Shown: piece by piece, positions 1 through 13,859 of the stretch
Layout of the letters: each line of letters starts with the position of its first letter
How positions within the stretch are numbered: position 1 is the stretch's first letter
Assembly: GCF_036634175.1 (NCBI RefSeq)
Contig: NZ_JAZIFX010000001.1
Span: forward strand, 3,844,001 to 3,908,000
Direction: 5' to 3'
Length of the DNA stretch: 64,000 nt
DNA from: Streptomyces sp. P9-A2
GTDB taxonomy: Bacteria > Actinomycetota > Actinomycetes > Streptomycetales > Streptomycetaceae
Notes under the pieces: model-generated
Told to the model about the DNA's origin: nothing
The model's database searches: none
What the model saw: the letters and a program-made list of their open reading frames with translations, nothing else
Translations under genes and position numbers: made by a program

Positions 1-2
1 TC

Positions 3-1442
3 ATCGTGGGCGCGTTCTTCGGCATGATGGCCGGTCTCCTCGTCCCCGTCCTGTCCCTGCGGATCGTGCTGCTCGCGGGCTTCCCGATGATCGCGCTGGC
101 CGCCGTGTACATGCCGTACAAGGGCCGAACCTTCTACAAGTGGTTCGAGATCAACCGCAGCTACAAGCGGTCCCTGCGCCAGGGCACGACGTACCGCTCG
201 GGCGCCGTCGAGGCCGGCGTCCGGCTCGACGGCCGGGAGGTCGAGGTCGGCCCGCCGCCGGGGATCGGCCGGATCACCTGGCTCGCCGCCCCCTTCGGGC
301 CCGACGAGATCGCCGTCCAGTTGCACGCGGACCGCAAGACGGTGACCGCCGCCATCGAGATCGAGGGCCCCGGTGTGGGCCTGCGCGACTCGGAGGACCA
401 GGAGGCGCTCGTCGACCGGTTCGGCACGCTGCTCAAGCACGTGGCCAACGGCGACGGCTTCGTCACCCGCATCCAGATGCTCGCCCGCACGCTGCCCGCC
501 GACCCCGACGCGCACGCCAAGGACGTCTCGCAGCGCGGGGACGAGAAGGCGCCGTACTGGCTCCAGCAGTCGTACGACCAGCTGCAGTCCATGGTGTCGA
601 CCAGCAGCGAGCAGCACCGCGCGTACCTCGTCGCCTGTATGCACTTCAACCGCGAGCTGGCCTCCGAGGCCAACGCGATGGCGCGCGCGATCCGCACCCA
701 GGGGCGCCGCAAGGTGGACCGGGACGCCGGACTGGCCGTCGTCATGGCCCGTGAGCTGACCGACATCTGCTCCCGGCTCCAGGAGGCCGACATCCGTGTA
801 CGGCAGCCGCTCGGCCAGAGCCGCCTGTCCTCGCTGATCCACTCCATGTACGACCCGGACCACCCGATCGACCACATCCAGGCGATGACCAAGCGCAACG
901 CCTGGCCGGCCGAGCTCGACGCCGTGGAGCCCACCTACCTCCAGGCCAAGACCCGCGAGTCCTCCACCCGCGCCCCCTGGTGCCACGCCACGGCCTGGGT
1001 GAAGGAGTGGCCGATGACCCCGGTGGGTGTCAACTTCCTGGCGCCGCTCCTCGTCCACACCCCGGACGTGATCCGCACGGTCGCCGTGACGATGGACCTG
1101 GAACCCACCGAGGTCGCCATCGAGCGCATGCTGACGGAGAAGACCAACGACGATGCCGAGGCGTCCCGCGCCGCGAAGATGAACCGCACGGTCGACCCGC
1201 GCGACATCGCCGCCCACGGCCGCCTCGACCAGCGCGGCGAGGACCTCGCCAGCGGCGCGGCCGGCGTCAACCTCGTCGGCTACATCACCGTCTCCTCCCG
1301 CAACCCCGAGGCCCTGGCCCGCGACAAGCGGACCATCAGGGCCTCGGCCGGAAAGTCGTACCTGAAGCTGGAGTGGTGCGACCGCGAGCACCACCGCGCC
1401 TTCGTGAACACACTCCCGTTCGCCACCGGCATTCGAAGGTAG
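3..1442 (+). CDS. SCO6880-family type IV secretion/conjugation-like membrane protein (5' end missing)
   Basis: The reading frame is open to the left edge of the window, so the gene starts upstream; the visible part codes for about 479 residues. It opens in two hydrophobic segments (roughly the first 35 visible residues), followed by a cytoplasmic portion with the sequence FKWFEINRSYKR-like basic patch and a conserved GPPPGIGRITWL stretch. I recognise it as the SCO6880 family found beside VirB4-like ATPases in Streptomyces. Function is unknown; the family is thought to be part of a conjugation-like membrane complex. It is followed after 13 bp by the ATPase gene, so the three genes form an operon. 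The family assignment rests on overall resemblance and context, not on a catalytic motif. Confidence 0.8.
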   Translation: MVGAFFGMMAGLLVPVLSLRIVLLAGFPMIALAAVYMPYKGRTFYKWFEINRSYKRSLRQGTTYRSGAVEAGVRLDGREVEVGPPPGIGRITWLAAPFGPDEIAVQLHADRKTVTAAIEIEGPGVGLRDSEDQEALVDRFGTLLKHVANGDGFVTRIQMLARTLPADPDAHAKDVSQRGDEKAPYWLQQSYDQLQSMVSTSSEQHRAYLVACMHFNRELASEANAMARAIRTQGRRKVDRDAGLAVVMARELTDICSRLQEADIRVRQPLGQSRLSSLIHSMYDPDHPIDHIQAMTKRNAWPAELDAVEPTYLQAKTRESSTRAPWCHATAWVKEWPMTPVGVNFLAPLLVHTPDVIRTVAVTMDLEPTEVAIERMLTEKTNDDAEASRAAKMNRTVDPRDIAAHGRLDQRGEDLASGAAGVNLVGYITVSSRNPEALARDKRTIRASAGKSYLKLEWCDREHHRAFVNTLPFATGIRR

Positions 1443-1455
1443 GGGCTGAGTTCTG

Positions 1456-2871
1456 ATGCGGGATCCGCTGTCCGTCGTCACCGACACCTTCACGTCGTTC
1501 CTGTTCGGGAAGGTCGAGACGACACGGCTGCCGGTGCGCACCTCCACGGGCCAGGCGCAGGCCGTCTACCTCCCGACCGCCGCCCCCGGCCTCGGCGACT
1601 CCGGCGTGATCATCGGCCGCGAGGTGTACTCCGGCAAGGGCTACATCTACGACCCGTTCCAGCTCTACGGCCAGCAGCTGCCCGCACCGCACTGGCTGGT
1701 CCTCGGCGAGTCCGGCAACGGCAAATCGGCCCTCGAGAAGACGTACGTCATGCGCCAGCTGCGCTTCCGCGACCGCCAGGTCGTCGTCCTGGACGCCCAG
1801 GGCGAGGACGGTGCCGGCGAGTGGAACCTCATCGCGCGGGAACTCGGCATCACCCCCATCCGGCTGGACCCCACGGCCGCCCTGGACCACGGCATCCGGC
1901 TCAACCCGCTCGACCCGTCGATCACCACGACCGGCCAGCTCGCCCTGCTGCGCACCATCATCGAGGTCGCGATGGGGCACGGCCTGGACGAGCGCGCCGG
2001 CTTCGCGCTGAAGGTCGCGCACGCCTTCGTCACCGAGACGATCGTCGAACGCCAGCCGGTCCTCACCGACATCGTCGAACGGCTGCGCCACCCCGAGGCG
2101 GAGTCGGCGGAGGCGATGAACGTCGCCATAGACGACGTACGGGCCTGGGGCCTGGACGTCGCCCTGGTACTGGACCGGCTCGTCGACGGTGACCTGCGCG
2201 GCATGTTCGACGGCCCGACGACGGTCGGCATCGACCTGGACGCACCGCTGATCGTCTTCGACCTGTCCCACATCGACCGCAACTCCATCGCGATGCCGAT
2301 CCTGATGGCGATCGTCGGCGTGTGGCTGGAGCACACCTGGATCCGCCCCGACCGCAAGAAGCGCATCTTCCTGGTCGAAGAGGCCTGGCACATCATCAAC
2401 AGCCCCTTCGTGGCGCAGCTGTTCCAGCGGCTGCTCAAGTTCGGGCGCCGGCTGGGCCTGTCGTTCGTCGCGGTCGTCCACCACCTGTCCGACGTCGTGG
2501 ACGGGGCGGCGGCGAAGGAGGCGGCGGCCATCCTCAAGATGGCGTCCACCCGGACCATCTACGCCCAGAAGGCCGACGAGGCACGGGCGACGGGCCGAGT
2601 GCTGGGCCTGCCCCGGTGGGCGGTGGAGATCATCCCCTCACTCACCCCGGGCATCGCCGTCTGGGACGTCAACGGCAACGTACAGGTCGTCAAACACCTC
2701 ATCACCGACACCGAACGCCCCCTGGTCTTCACCGACCGCGCGATGACCGAGTCCTCCGTCGAGTTCGCCGCCGCCGGCGACGCCCTGCGCGCCGCCGAGC
2801 TGGAGGCGGAGCAACGGGCGGCGGCCTTCGTCGAACAGCACATCGGCGACTCCGAATCGACGGTGGCGTAG
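1456..2871 (+). CDS. VirB4/TraC-like ATP-binding protein
   Basis: 471 residues. Walker A is GESGNGKS (residues 84-91); Walker B is RIFLVEEAW (about 303-311) with two acidic residues at the end, as in VirB4/TraC/FtsK-HerA type motor ATPases. The later segment with HHLSDVVDG and the sensor-like TR residues also fits VirB4. There is no transmembrane segment, so it is probably a cytoplasmic motor docked on the flanking membrane proteins. The start ATG follows an AGGGG ribosome site about 10 bp away. It is the middle gene of a three-gene operon with the SCO6880-family protein and a coupling-protein-like gene. No relaxase or other mobility gene is visible, so this looks like a resident chromosomal system and not a mobile element. 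Confidence 0.88.
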   Translation: MRDPLSVVTDTFTSFLFGKVETTRLPVRTSTGQAQAVYLPTAAPGLGDSGVIIGREVYSGKGYIYDPFQLYGQQLPAPHWLVLGESGNGKSALEKTYVMRQLRFRDRQVVVLDAQGEDGAGEWNLIARELGITPIRLDPTAALDHGIRLNPLDPSITTTGQLALLRTIIEVAMGHGLDERAGFALKVAHAFVTETIVERQPVLTDIVERLRHPEAESAEAMNVAIDDVRAWGLDVALVLDRLVDGDLRGMFDGPTTVGIDLDAPLIVFDLSHIDRNSIAMPILMAIVGVWLEHTWIRPDRKKRIFLVEEAWHIINSPFVAQLFQRLLKFGRRLGLSFVAVVHHLSDVVDGAAAKEAAAILKMASTRTIYAQKADEARATGRVLGLPRWAVEIIPSLTPGIAVWDVNGNVQVVKHLITDTERPLVFTDRAMTESSVEFAAAGDALRAAELEAEQRAAAFVEQHIGDSESTVA

Positions 2872-2888
2872 GGGGGAAGGAATCCCAC

Positions 2889-4514
2889 GTGAGACCGGAC
2901 GGGCACAGCGGCAGGCAGGGTGACGTGCAGGGCGGCGGGCAGGGACGGGGCGGCCAGGGCGGCATCCCGGACGGACTGCTGGTCGGGCTGCTCGCGTTCC
3001 TGCTCGGCATCACCCTGCTGGTGTGGACGGCCACGGGCCTCGCGGCCCTCTTCGCCCACGGCTCCTGGCCGTCCGGCGTCACCTTCACCGACACCCCGGT
3101 CGCCATACGGCACCTCGTCGCCGAACCCCACGACATCCCGGGCGCCTGGCCGGACACCCCGGCATCCGCCCTCTCGGGGTACGGGCTGTTCTGGGGCCTG
3201 TTCATCGGCCAGCTGATGCTGCTCGTCGTCCTCACCGTCTTCGTCCTGGGCACCCTGGCCCGCTGGCGGGCCGTACGGGCCCGGCAGAAGGCGGAGCGAG
3301 CGGCAGGACACGCGGCGGCCACGACCGCGGCAACGGCTGCGACATCGGCACCGGCACCGGCACCGGAGCCGATCCAGCACGAGGTACCGACCCCGAGAAC
3401 GGCCCCCGAGCCCGTACGTGAACGGGGACGAGACCAGGAGACGGCGCCGCTGCCCGTCACCGCACCTGCCACGGCGCCGCCGCGGCAAGCCGCCCCCACC
3501 GAACCCCTCCCTCCCTCGACGGACCTGTCGAAGGCACCGGCCCTGTCGAAGGCGCCGGAGGTTCCGGGCGTGCCGGGCGTGCCGGAGGTGTCCCGCCCGG
3601 TGTTCTACGGCCCCCCGGACACCCGCCGCAGCACCGCCGCCGTGGCCGTACGGGACGCGGAGGGCCCCGCCCTCGTCCTCACCTCGGACCCCGCCCTCTG
3701 GGAGGAGACGAAGGACGGCCGGGCCAAGCTCGGCCCGACCCACCTCTACGACCCGATCCATCGCTGCGACACCCCGGCCCGTCTCCACTGGTCGCCCATC
3801 AGCGGCTGCGAGGACAAGGACACGGCCGTCGCGCGCGCCGTCGCCCTGCTGGCCCCGGTCCGTCCCGCCTCCCGGCTCGACCAGGCCGTCAGCGACACCG
3901 CCCAGCTCCTTCTGCGGAGCTATCTGCACGCCGCCGCCATCGACGGCCGTACCGTCCGCCACCTCCACCGCTGGGCGCAGGGCACCCAGGTCCAGGACGC
4001 CGTACGCATCCTGCGCACCCACCCGAAGGCCGCCCCCGGCGCCGCGGGCGAACTCGAGGCGACCCTCACCGCGTACCCCGAACGCCGGGACATCGCCCAG
4101 CAGCTGACGACGCGTGCGCTGTCGGCCCTGTCCACGGTCAACGTCCGTGAAGCCTGCACACCCAACCGAACTGATGCGCTCTCTTTGGATTCCTTTGTCC
4201 ACGAAGGGGGCACGCTTTATGTGGTGGGTGAATCCATCGAGGATCCGCGCACCCATCCGGGTGCGATGCCGTTGCTGACGGCCCTCACCGCGAGCGTGGT
4301 CGAGCACGGCCGACGCATGGCCGAACGGTCATCCTTCGGTCGGCTCGACCCACCATTCACCCTGATCCTGGACGACGTGGCGGCCGTGGCCCCCCTCCCC
4401 CAGCTCCCGGACCTCCTCGCCACCGGCCCGGCCCGGGGCATGCCCACCCTGGCCCTCCTCCGCTCCCGGGAACAGGCCCGCTCCCGCTGGCCCCACGACG
4501 AACTCCCGTTGTAG
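2889..4514 (+). CDS. VirD4/TraG-like coupling-protein relative with degenerate P-loop
   Basis: 541 residues from a GTG placed 8 bp after a GGGGGAAGG ribosome site. Two membrane helices (about 29-55 and 98-122) are followed by a Pro/Ala/Glu linker (145-235) and a TraG/VirD4-like cytoplasmic domain. Where coupling proteins carry GPTGSGKT, this one reads YGPPDTRRST (240-249), so the Walker A lysine is missing. The downstream YDPIHR...LHWSPI block and a Walker B-like LILDD (492-496) followed by APLPQLPDLLATG are retained. The protein stops soon after Walker B, earlier than full coupling proteins do. It is the last gene of the operon. I infer a structural or regulatory coupling subunit instead of an active pump; this is not proven. 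Confidence 0.75.
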   Translation: MRPDGHSGRQGDVQGGGQGRGGQGGIPDGLLVGLLAFLLGITLLVWTATGLAALFAHGSWPSGVTFTDTPVAIRHLVAEPHDIPGAWPDTPASALSGYGLFWGLFIGQLMLLVVLTVFVLGTLARWRAVRARQKAERAAGHAAATTAATAATSAPAPAPEPIQHEVPTPRTAPEPVRERGRDQETAPLPVTAPATAPPRQAAPTEPLPPSTDLSKAPALSKAPEVPGVPGVPEVSRPVFYGPPDTRRSTAAVAVRDAEGPALVLTSDPALWEETKDGRAKLGPTHLYDPIHRCDTPARLHWSPISGCEDKDTAVARAVALLAPVRPASRLDQAVSDTAQLLLRSYLHAAAIDGRTVRHLHRWAQGTQVQDAVRILRTHPKAAPGAAGELEATLTAYPERRDIAQQLTTRALSALSTVNVREACTPNRTDALSLDSFVHEGGTLYVVGESIEDPRTHPGAMPLLTALTASVVEHGRRMAERSSFGRLDPPFTLILDDVAAVAPLPQLPDLLATGPARGMPTLALLRSREQARSRWPHDELPL

Positions 4515-4524
4515 GCACCGCAGG

Positions 4525-5109
4525 TCAGCGCTCGACGACCATCTCCAGCTCGTGCTCGTCCGGCTTCCCCGCCAGCGGCAGAGTGACCCCGCTCTCCACG
4601 AAGCCCGCCTTGCGGTAGAAGCCGAGGGCGCGCGCGTTGTCCGGGTGCACGATGAGCCGCACCCGCTCCAACCTCACCGCCCACGCCCACTCCAGTGCGG
4701 CCTCGAACAACGCCTTGGTCAGCCCGTTCCCCCGGTGCTCGGGCCGGACGAACACCCCGAAGAGATGCCCCTGCCGCCGCTCGACGGGAAACCCGGCCAG
4801 GTCCGTCGCACCGGGCTCCTCGACCAGCACGGCGACCGTCCCCACCCAGGCGCCGCCCGCCGTCTCGGCGATGAACTGCCGCATCCCGTCCGCACCCTCG
4901 GCCGCACGCGCCGTCCGCTCCTGCCAGTACGTGTCGGGCTGCGCCACCGCCTTCTCATACGTGTCCAGGAAGGCGATGTCCGCGACCGGGTCCCGCAGTG
5001 CGGTGAGCCGCAACCGCTTCAACGCGGTCCACTCTCCGGCTCGCACCGGCCGGATCACATAGTCCCGGAAAGCAGTGCCGAGCGCCGTCTCGGAACGCGT
5101 AGTACTCAT
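4525..5109 (-). CDS. GNAT family N-acetyltransferase
   Basis: 194 residues starting at ATG (MSTTRSETALG). The acetyl-CoA loop is visible as EHRGNGLTKALFEAA, followed by the typical C-terminal strand-helix segment with VHPDNARALGFYRKAGF. Length and motif order match single-domain GNAT enzymes. The substrate cannot be read from the sequence. It converges with the type IV-like operon (10 bp between stop codons) and diverges from the sensor kinase at 5238; the 128 bp between the two starts should hold both promoters. Confidence 0.88.
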   Translation of the reverse strand: MSTTRSETALGTAFRDYVIRPVRAGEWTALKRLRLTALRDPVADIAFLDTYEKAVAQPDTYWQERTARAAEGADGMRQFIAETAGGAWVGTVAVLVEEPGATDLAGFPVERRQGHLFGVFVRPEHRGNGLTKALFEAALEWAWAVRLERVRLIVHPDNARALGFYRKAGFVESGVTLPLAGKPDEHELEMVVER

Positions 5110-5237
5110 ACCGGCCCACCGTAGTACCGGGGTACCACCGCCCTCACCCGAATTACTGCCCGCGGTCCGACGTACTCCGGCCCCGCACGGACGAGCATCG
5201 AAGCCCGCGTGTTTCCCCGACGGACGGACCCACCACC

Positions 5238-6539
5238 ATGGACCTCGTGGCGACGGACCAGAAAGCCCCCGCGGGAAAAGAAACCAGGCATCCGAAGGGC
5301 GAACGCGCCGCGGAGCCACTCACCCAGTACGTTCAGCGCGTCACCCGGCGGGTCCGCGCCTTCGACCGGCGTCACCCGCTGCCGTGGGACCTGCATGTCA
5401 CCGGGTTCTGGGTGACCGCCGCCCTCATCGACGTCCTCGGCGGCGGCTGGCTCACCACCACCCACCACCCCGGCGCGCCGCGCTGGCTCCTCCTGACGCT
5501 CAGCCTCGGCCTCTCCGTCCCCCTCCTGCGGCGCCGCACGCACCCCGTCACGGTCCTGCTCGCCATGGCCCCGTTCGCGCTGGTCAACGCCTGGACCGGC
5601 ACCGCCCTCCAAGCGGCCCTGCTGCAACTCGTCGCCGTCTACCATGTCGCCCTGCGCCTCCCCCTGCGCAACCTGTGGTGGATGACCGCCCTCGTCCTCA
5701 CCCCGGCCGCGGTCTCCGCGGCCCGCCACGGGGAGGAGGGTGCCTGGAGCCGGCAGATCGGCTCGCAGCTGACGTCCCTCGTCGTGGTGGCCCTCATCGG
5801 CATCACCGTCCGCACCCGGCAGAACCACACGGAGGCCCTGGAGGACCGCGCCCGCCGCCTCGAGACCGAACGCGACCAGCAGGCCCAGCTCGCCACCGCC
5901 GCGGAACGCGCCCGTATCGCCCGCGAGATGCACGACATCATCGGCCACAACCTCTCCGTCATCACCGGCCTGGCCGACGGCGGCAAGTACGCGGCCACCA
6001 AGTCCCCGGAACGCGCCGCCCAAGCACTCGACGCCATCGGCACCACCAGTCGCCAGGCCATGAGCGAACTCCGCCGCCTCCTGGACGTCCTCCGGGACGA
6101 CGAGGCCGGCCGTCACCCCGCCGAACTGACGCCCCAGCCCACCCTCACCGACCTCGAACAGCTCATCAACGGCGTCCGCGCCGCGGGCCTCCCCGTCCAC
6201 ACCACGGTCGAAGGCCGGGCCGACCTCCCCGCCGGCCGCCAGCTCACCGTCTACCGCGTCATCCAGGAAGCCCTCACCAACGCCCTCAAGCACGCCGGCC
6301 CGAACACCACCGCCGAGATCACCCTCGTCCACGGCGGCCAGGGCGCCGTCACGGCCACGATCACCGACACCGGAACAGCCGGAACAGCCGGGGAGGCCAC
6401 TCCCGCCGACGGCCGCGGCCTCCCCGGAATGCGTGAACGAACCGCCCTGTACGGCGGCACACTTGAGGCCGGCCCACGCCCCCACCCCGAACAGGGCTGG
6501 CGCGTCCACCTGTACCTCCCGGAGGAAACCCCGCAGTGA
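5238..6539 (+). CDS. NarL/DesK-type two-component sensor histidine kinase
   Basis: 433 residues. An N-terminal block with about four to six hydrophobic segments (about 53-190) is followed by a linker coiled coil, a HisKA_3 motif ERARIAREMHDIIGHNL with the phospho-acceptor His232, an N-box (VIQEALTNALKHAG, 341-354) and a G-box (GRGLPGMRER). This is the standard layout of membrane kinases paired with NarL regulators. The stop codon overlaps the start of the regulator gene (GTGA), so the pair is co-translated. The ATG has no convincing ribosome site. The signal sensed is unknown. Confidence 0.9.
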   Translation: MDLVATDQKAPAGKETRHPKGERAAEPLTQYVQRVTRRVRAFDRRHPLPWDLHVTGFWVTAALIDVLGGGWLTTTHHPGAPRWLLLTLSLGLSVPLLRRRTHPVTVLLAMAPFALVNAWTGTALQAALLQLVAVYHVALRLPLRNLWWMTALVLTPAAVSAARHGEEGAWSRQIGSQLTSLVVVALIGITVRTRQNHTEALEDRARRLETERDQQAQLATAAERARIAREMHDIIGHNLSVITGLADGGKYAATKSPERAAQALDAIGTTSRQAMSELRRLLDVLRDDEAGRHPAELTPQPTLTDLEQLINGVRAAGLPVHTTVEGRADLPAGRQLTVYRVIQEALTNALKHAGPNTTAEITLVHGGQGAVTATITDTGTAGTAGEATPADGRGLPGMRERTALYGGTLEAGPRPHPEQGWRVHLYLPEETPQ

Positions 6540-7219
6540 CCACCGTCCTCATAGCCGACGACCAGCCCCTCCAGCGCTTCGGCTTCCGCATGCTGCTGGA
6601 GAGCCAGGACGACATGACGGTCCTCGGCGAGGCGTCCGGCGGCAGCGAAGCGGTCCGCATGACAGCCGAACTGCACCCCGACGTCGTCCTGATGGACATC
6701 CGCATGCCCGGCATGGACGGCATCGAGGCCACCCGCCACATCGTCGCCGCCGGCGACCGCACCCGCGTCCTCATCCTCACCACGTTCGACCTCGACAAGT
6801 ACGCCTACGCAGGCCTCCGCGCCGGCGCCTCCGGCTTCCTCGTCAAGGACGCCCAGCCGGAGGAACTCCTCTCCGGCATCCGCTCCGTGGCCACCGGTGA
6901 CGCGGTCGTCGCCCCCGGCCTGACCCGCCGTCTCCTGGACGCCTACGCCCACCACCTGCCGACGTCCACCCACCAGGACCCCACCACGCCCACGAGCCCG
7001 TACACCGACCCCCGACTGAACACCCTCACCGAGCGCGAACGCGAGATCCTCACCGTCATCGGCCAGGGCTGGACCAACACGGAGATCGCCACCCGCCTCC
7101 ACCTCGCCGAATCAACGGTGAAGACCCACGTCAGCCGCGTCCTCGCGAAGACGGGCTCGAGGGACCGCGTCCAGGCAGTGATCCTGGCCTACGACACCAA
7201 GCTGGTGGAGCCGTCATAA
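6536..7219 (+). CDS. NarL/FixJ-family response regulator
   Basis: 227 residues. The receiver domain has the acidic pair D8/D9, the phospho-acceptor Asp54 (VVLMDIRMPG) and the later Lys in FLVKDAQ. The C-terminal LuxR-type helix-turn-helix (about 160-222) contains LTEREREIL and STVKTHVSRVLAK. It starts on a GTG that overlaps the kinase stop by four bases. A strong hairpin follows its stop. It is the cognate regulator of the preceding kinase; target genes cannot be inferred. Confidence 0.93.
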   Translation: MTTVLIADDQPLQRFGFRMLLESQDDMTVLGEASGGSEAVRMTAELHPDVVLMDIRMPGMDGIEATRHIVAAGDRTRVLILTTFDLDKYAYAGLRAGASGFLVKDAQPEELLSGIRSVATGDAVVAPGLTRRLLDAYAHHLPTSTHQDPTTPTSPYTDPRLNTLTEREREILTVIGQGWTNTEIATRLHLAESTVKTHVSRVLAKTGSRDRVQAVILAYDTKLVEPS

Positions 7220-7236
7220 AAACGGCTCCAAACGCA

Positions 7237-7269
7237 GGAAAGCCCCGTGCCGGTGGCACGGGGCTTTCC
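7237..7269. terminator. Strong hairpin terminator between regulator gene and rRNA operon
   Basis: A perfect 14-bp inverted repeat (GGAAAGCCCCGTGC ... GCACGGGGCTTTCC) with a 5-base loop. It lies 18 bp after the plus-strand regulator stop and 13 bp beyond the 3' end of the minus-strand 5S gene, so it can serve both transcripts. Confidence 0.85.
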
Positions 7270-7281
7270 CATTCAAGAATT

Positions 7282-7400
7282 GTTCGGCGGCGTCCTACTC
7301 TCCCACAGGGTCCCCCCTGCAGTACCATCGGCGCAATAAGGCTTAGCTTCCGGGTTCGGAATGTAACCGGGCGTTTCCCCTACGCTATGACCACCGAAAC
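7282..7400 (-). rRNA. rrf: 5S ribosomal RNA
   Basis: The minus strand begins GTTTCGGTGGTCATAGCG and ends in GGACGCCGCCGAAC, the ends expected of Streptomyces 5S rRNA, with the conserved CCGAACCCGGAAGCTAAGCC internal block. About 119 nt; the ends are placed by complementarity and could move by one or two bases. Confidence 0.95.
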
Positions 7401-7485
7401 ACTATGAAACAGACAACAACCGCACCACGCCAAGTACGTGGGGTCGTTCGTGGTTTCAGAACCAACACAGTGGACGCGAGCAACT

Positions 7486-12450
<4,965 letters not shown>

Positions 12451-12714
12451 ATGCTTTCCCGGCGGTGTCCGGTTAAGGACTGCCGGAAGAACACACACGA
12501 GAGCGGAACGGTCGGGCGGAATAGGCCCGGCCGTTCACAGCGTCCTCGCTGTGTTTTTTCAAAGGAACCTCGCCCCGGCCGTGGGCCGGGAACGGGGTAT
12601 CAACATAATCTGGCGTTGATTTTTGGCACGCTGTTGAGTTCTCAAGGAACGGACGCTTCCTTTGTACTCACCCTCTCGGGCTTTCCTCCGGGCGCTTCCC
12701 TTCGGTCTTGCGTT

Positions 12715-12820
12715 TCCGACTCTATCAGATCTTTGTGATCCGGTTTCCTCGGGGTTTCGCCTTCCGGGTTTCCGCTTTTCGCGTTTCCCTTTCCGGCGAC
12801 TCCGACTCTATCAGATCTTT
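12715..12820 (-). promoter_or_regulatory. Tandem rRNA-promoter-like repeats in the 16S leader
   Basis: Two identical 20-bp copies (12715-12734 and 12801-12820, 86 bp apart) read AAAGATCTGATAGAGTCGGA on the minus strand. Each contains a TAGAGT that can serve as a -10 hexamer; no clear consensus -35 lies in front. Streptomyces rRNA operons have several tandem promoters, so these are probably two of them. The rest of 12451-13000 holds leader sequence including a TTGAGAACTCAACAG box close to the 16S gene. Confidence 0.6.
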
Positions 12821-13081
12821 TTCTTTCGACCTGACCCCCAGTCAGCGGGGTTCGTCTTTCCGGCTGTTGGGCCGTTCCGACGTCTCAAACCTTAGCGGAC
12901 TCCCTCGCCGCTTCTCAAATCGGAGCCGTTCGGTTCCGATTCAGATGGCGGCATCCCTGCGAATTGAATTCGGGCATACCGAAAGCAGTCCGCTGGGGAG
13001 ATCGTGCTGGTGGTTTTGAGTGCCGCTCTCGCGGCGGAAGTGTTGCCGGAGAACCGTTACGGCTCGATGGCAACTCGAAGA

Positions 13082-13110
13082 ACTTTACGGGTCTGGTTGG
13101 GGGAAGTCAA
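13082..13110 (-). promoter_or_regulatory. Consensus upstream rRNA promoter
   Basis: On the minus strand TTGACT (13105-13110) and TAAAGT (13082-13087) are 17 bp apart, a near-consensus housekeeping promoter. A second TTGACA lies just upstream (13119-13124). It sits between the marR stop and the 16S gene, about 630 bp before the mature 16S 5' end, and most likely is the distal promoter of the operon. Confidence 0.7.
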
Positions 13111-13184
13111 GCGCCCCCTGTCAAGATCTTTTTGGCCGTTCGCGGCTCCGGAGCTCGCGAGGGCCAGGCCGTCGGTCCAGGCCG

Positions 13185-13733
13185 TCAGTCCAGGTCGGCG
13201 AGGCGGCCGCCTGCGTCGGGCTGGGCGTCCTCCACCCTGCGCAGGAGGCGGGTGAGCACTTCACCCAGGGTGATCCGCTCGTCCGGCGAGAGGTCCTGGA
13301 GCAGGTCCTCCTCGAAGACCGTCGCCATGCGCATCACCTCGAGCCACTTCTCGCGGCCGGCGGGTGTCGCCTCGACGATGACCCGGACCCGGTTCGTCTC
13401 GTCGCGTTCCCGGTTGACGAGGCCTTCGGCGACCATGCGGTCGATCCGGTGGGTCATGGCGGCCGGTGTGAGGCCGAGTCGCTTGGCCAGGTCGCTGGGG
13501 CCCATGCGGTACGGGGCGCCGGACAGGACGAGGGCCTTGAGGACCTCCCAGTCGGCGTTGGTGATACCGAGCTCGGCGGTCTGACGGCCGTAGGCGACGT
13601 TCATCCGGCGGTTCAGCCGGGACAGCGCGGAGACGATCTTCTCGACCTGGGGGTCGAGGTCCTGGAACTCGCGCTGGTACGCGGCGATCTGCTCTTCGAG
13701 TGTCGGCTCGCTGAGGCCGGAGGTGTCGCCCAT
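13185..13733 (-). CDS. MarR-family transcriptional regulator
   Basis: 182 residues. The winged helix is visible from about 60 to 135: NADWEVLKALVLSG, then DLAKRLGLTPAAMTHRIDRMVAEGLV and the wing RERDETNRVRVIVEATPAGR. It is divergent from an MFS exporter with 126 bp between the starts, the usual arrangement for a MarR repressor controlling an efflux pump. An imperfect dyad (13813-13828) next to the exporter start is a candidate operator. The ligand is unknown. Just downstream on the same strand begins the rRNA promoter region. Confidence 0.92.
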   Translation of the reverse strand: MGDTSGLSEPTLEEQIAAYQREFQDLDPQVEKIVSALSRLNRRMNVAYGRQTAELGITNADWEVLKALVLSGAPYRMGPSDLAKRLGLTPAAMTHRIDRMVAEGLVNRERDETNRVRVIVEATPAGREKWLEVMRMATVFEEDLLQDLSPDERITLGEVLTRLLRRVEDAQPDAGGRLADLD

Positions 13734-13812
13734 GGCCCGCAGTATGGCATGCCGTCCTTCACTCTGAAGCCCTTCGCATTGAAGCTGTTCGGCGTGTACT
13801 CTTCACCTTCGA

Positions 13813-13828
13813 ACTTTAGCTTCTAAGT
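13813..13828. promoter_or_regulatory. Candidate MarR operator
   Basis: ACTTTAG-CTT-CTAAGT, an imperfect inverted repeat with a perfect TTAG/CTAA core, in the AT-richer interval between marR and the MFS gene. It lies about 30 bp before the exporter start. Assignment to MarR is by position only. Confidence 0.4.
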
Positions 13829-13859
13829 CTTCACTACTAACTTACAAGAGAGGGTGAAC

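Noticed and set aside
1..4514. An integrated conjugative element at the left edge
   Set aside because: No integrase, relaxase, replication gene or att-like repeat is visible and the next genes look like core genome. The left side is outside the window, so this stays open.
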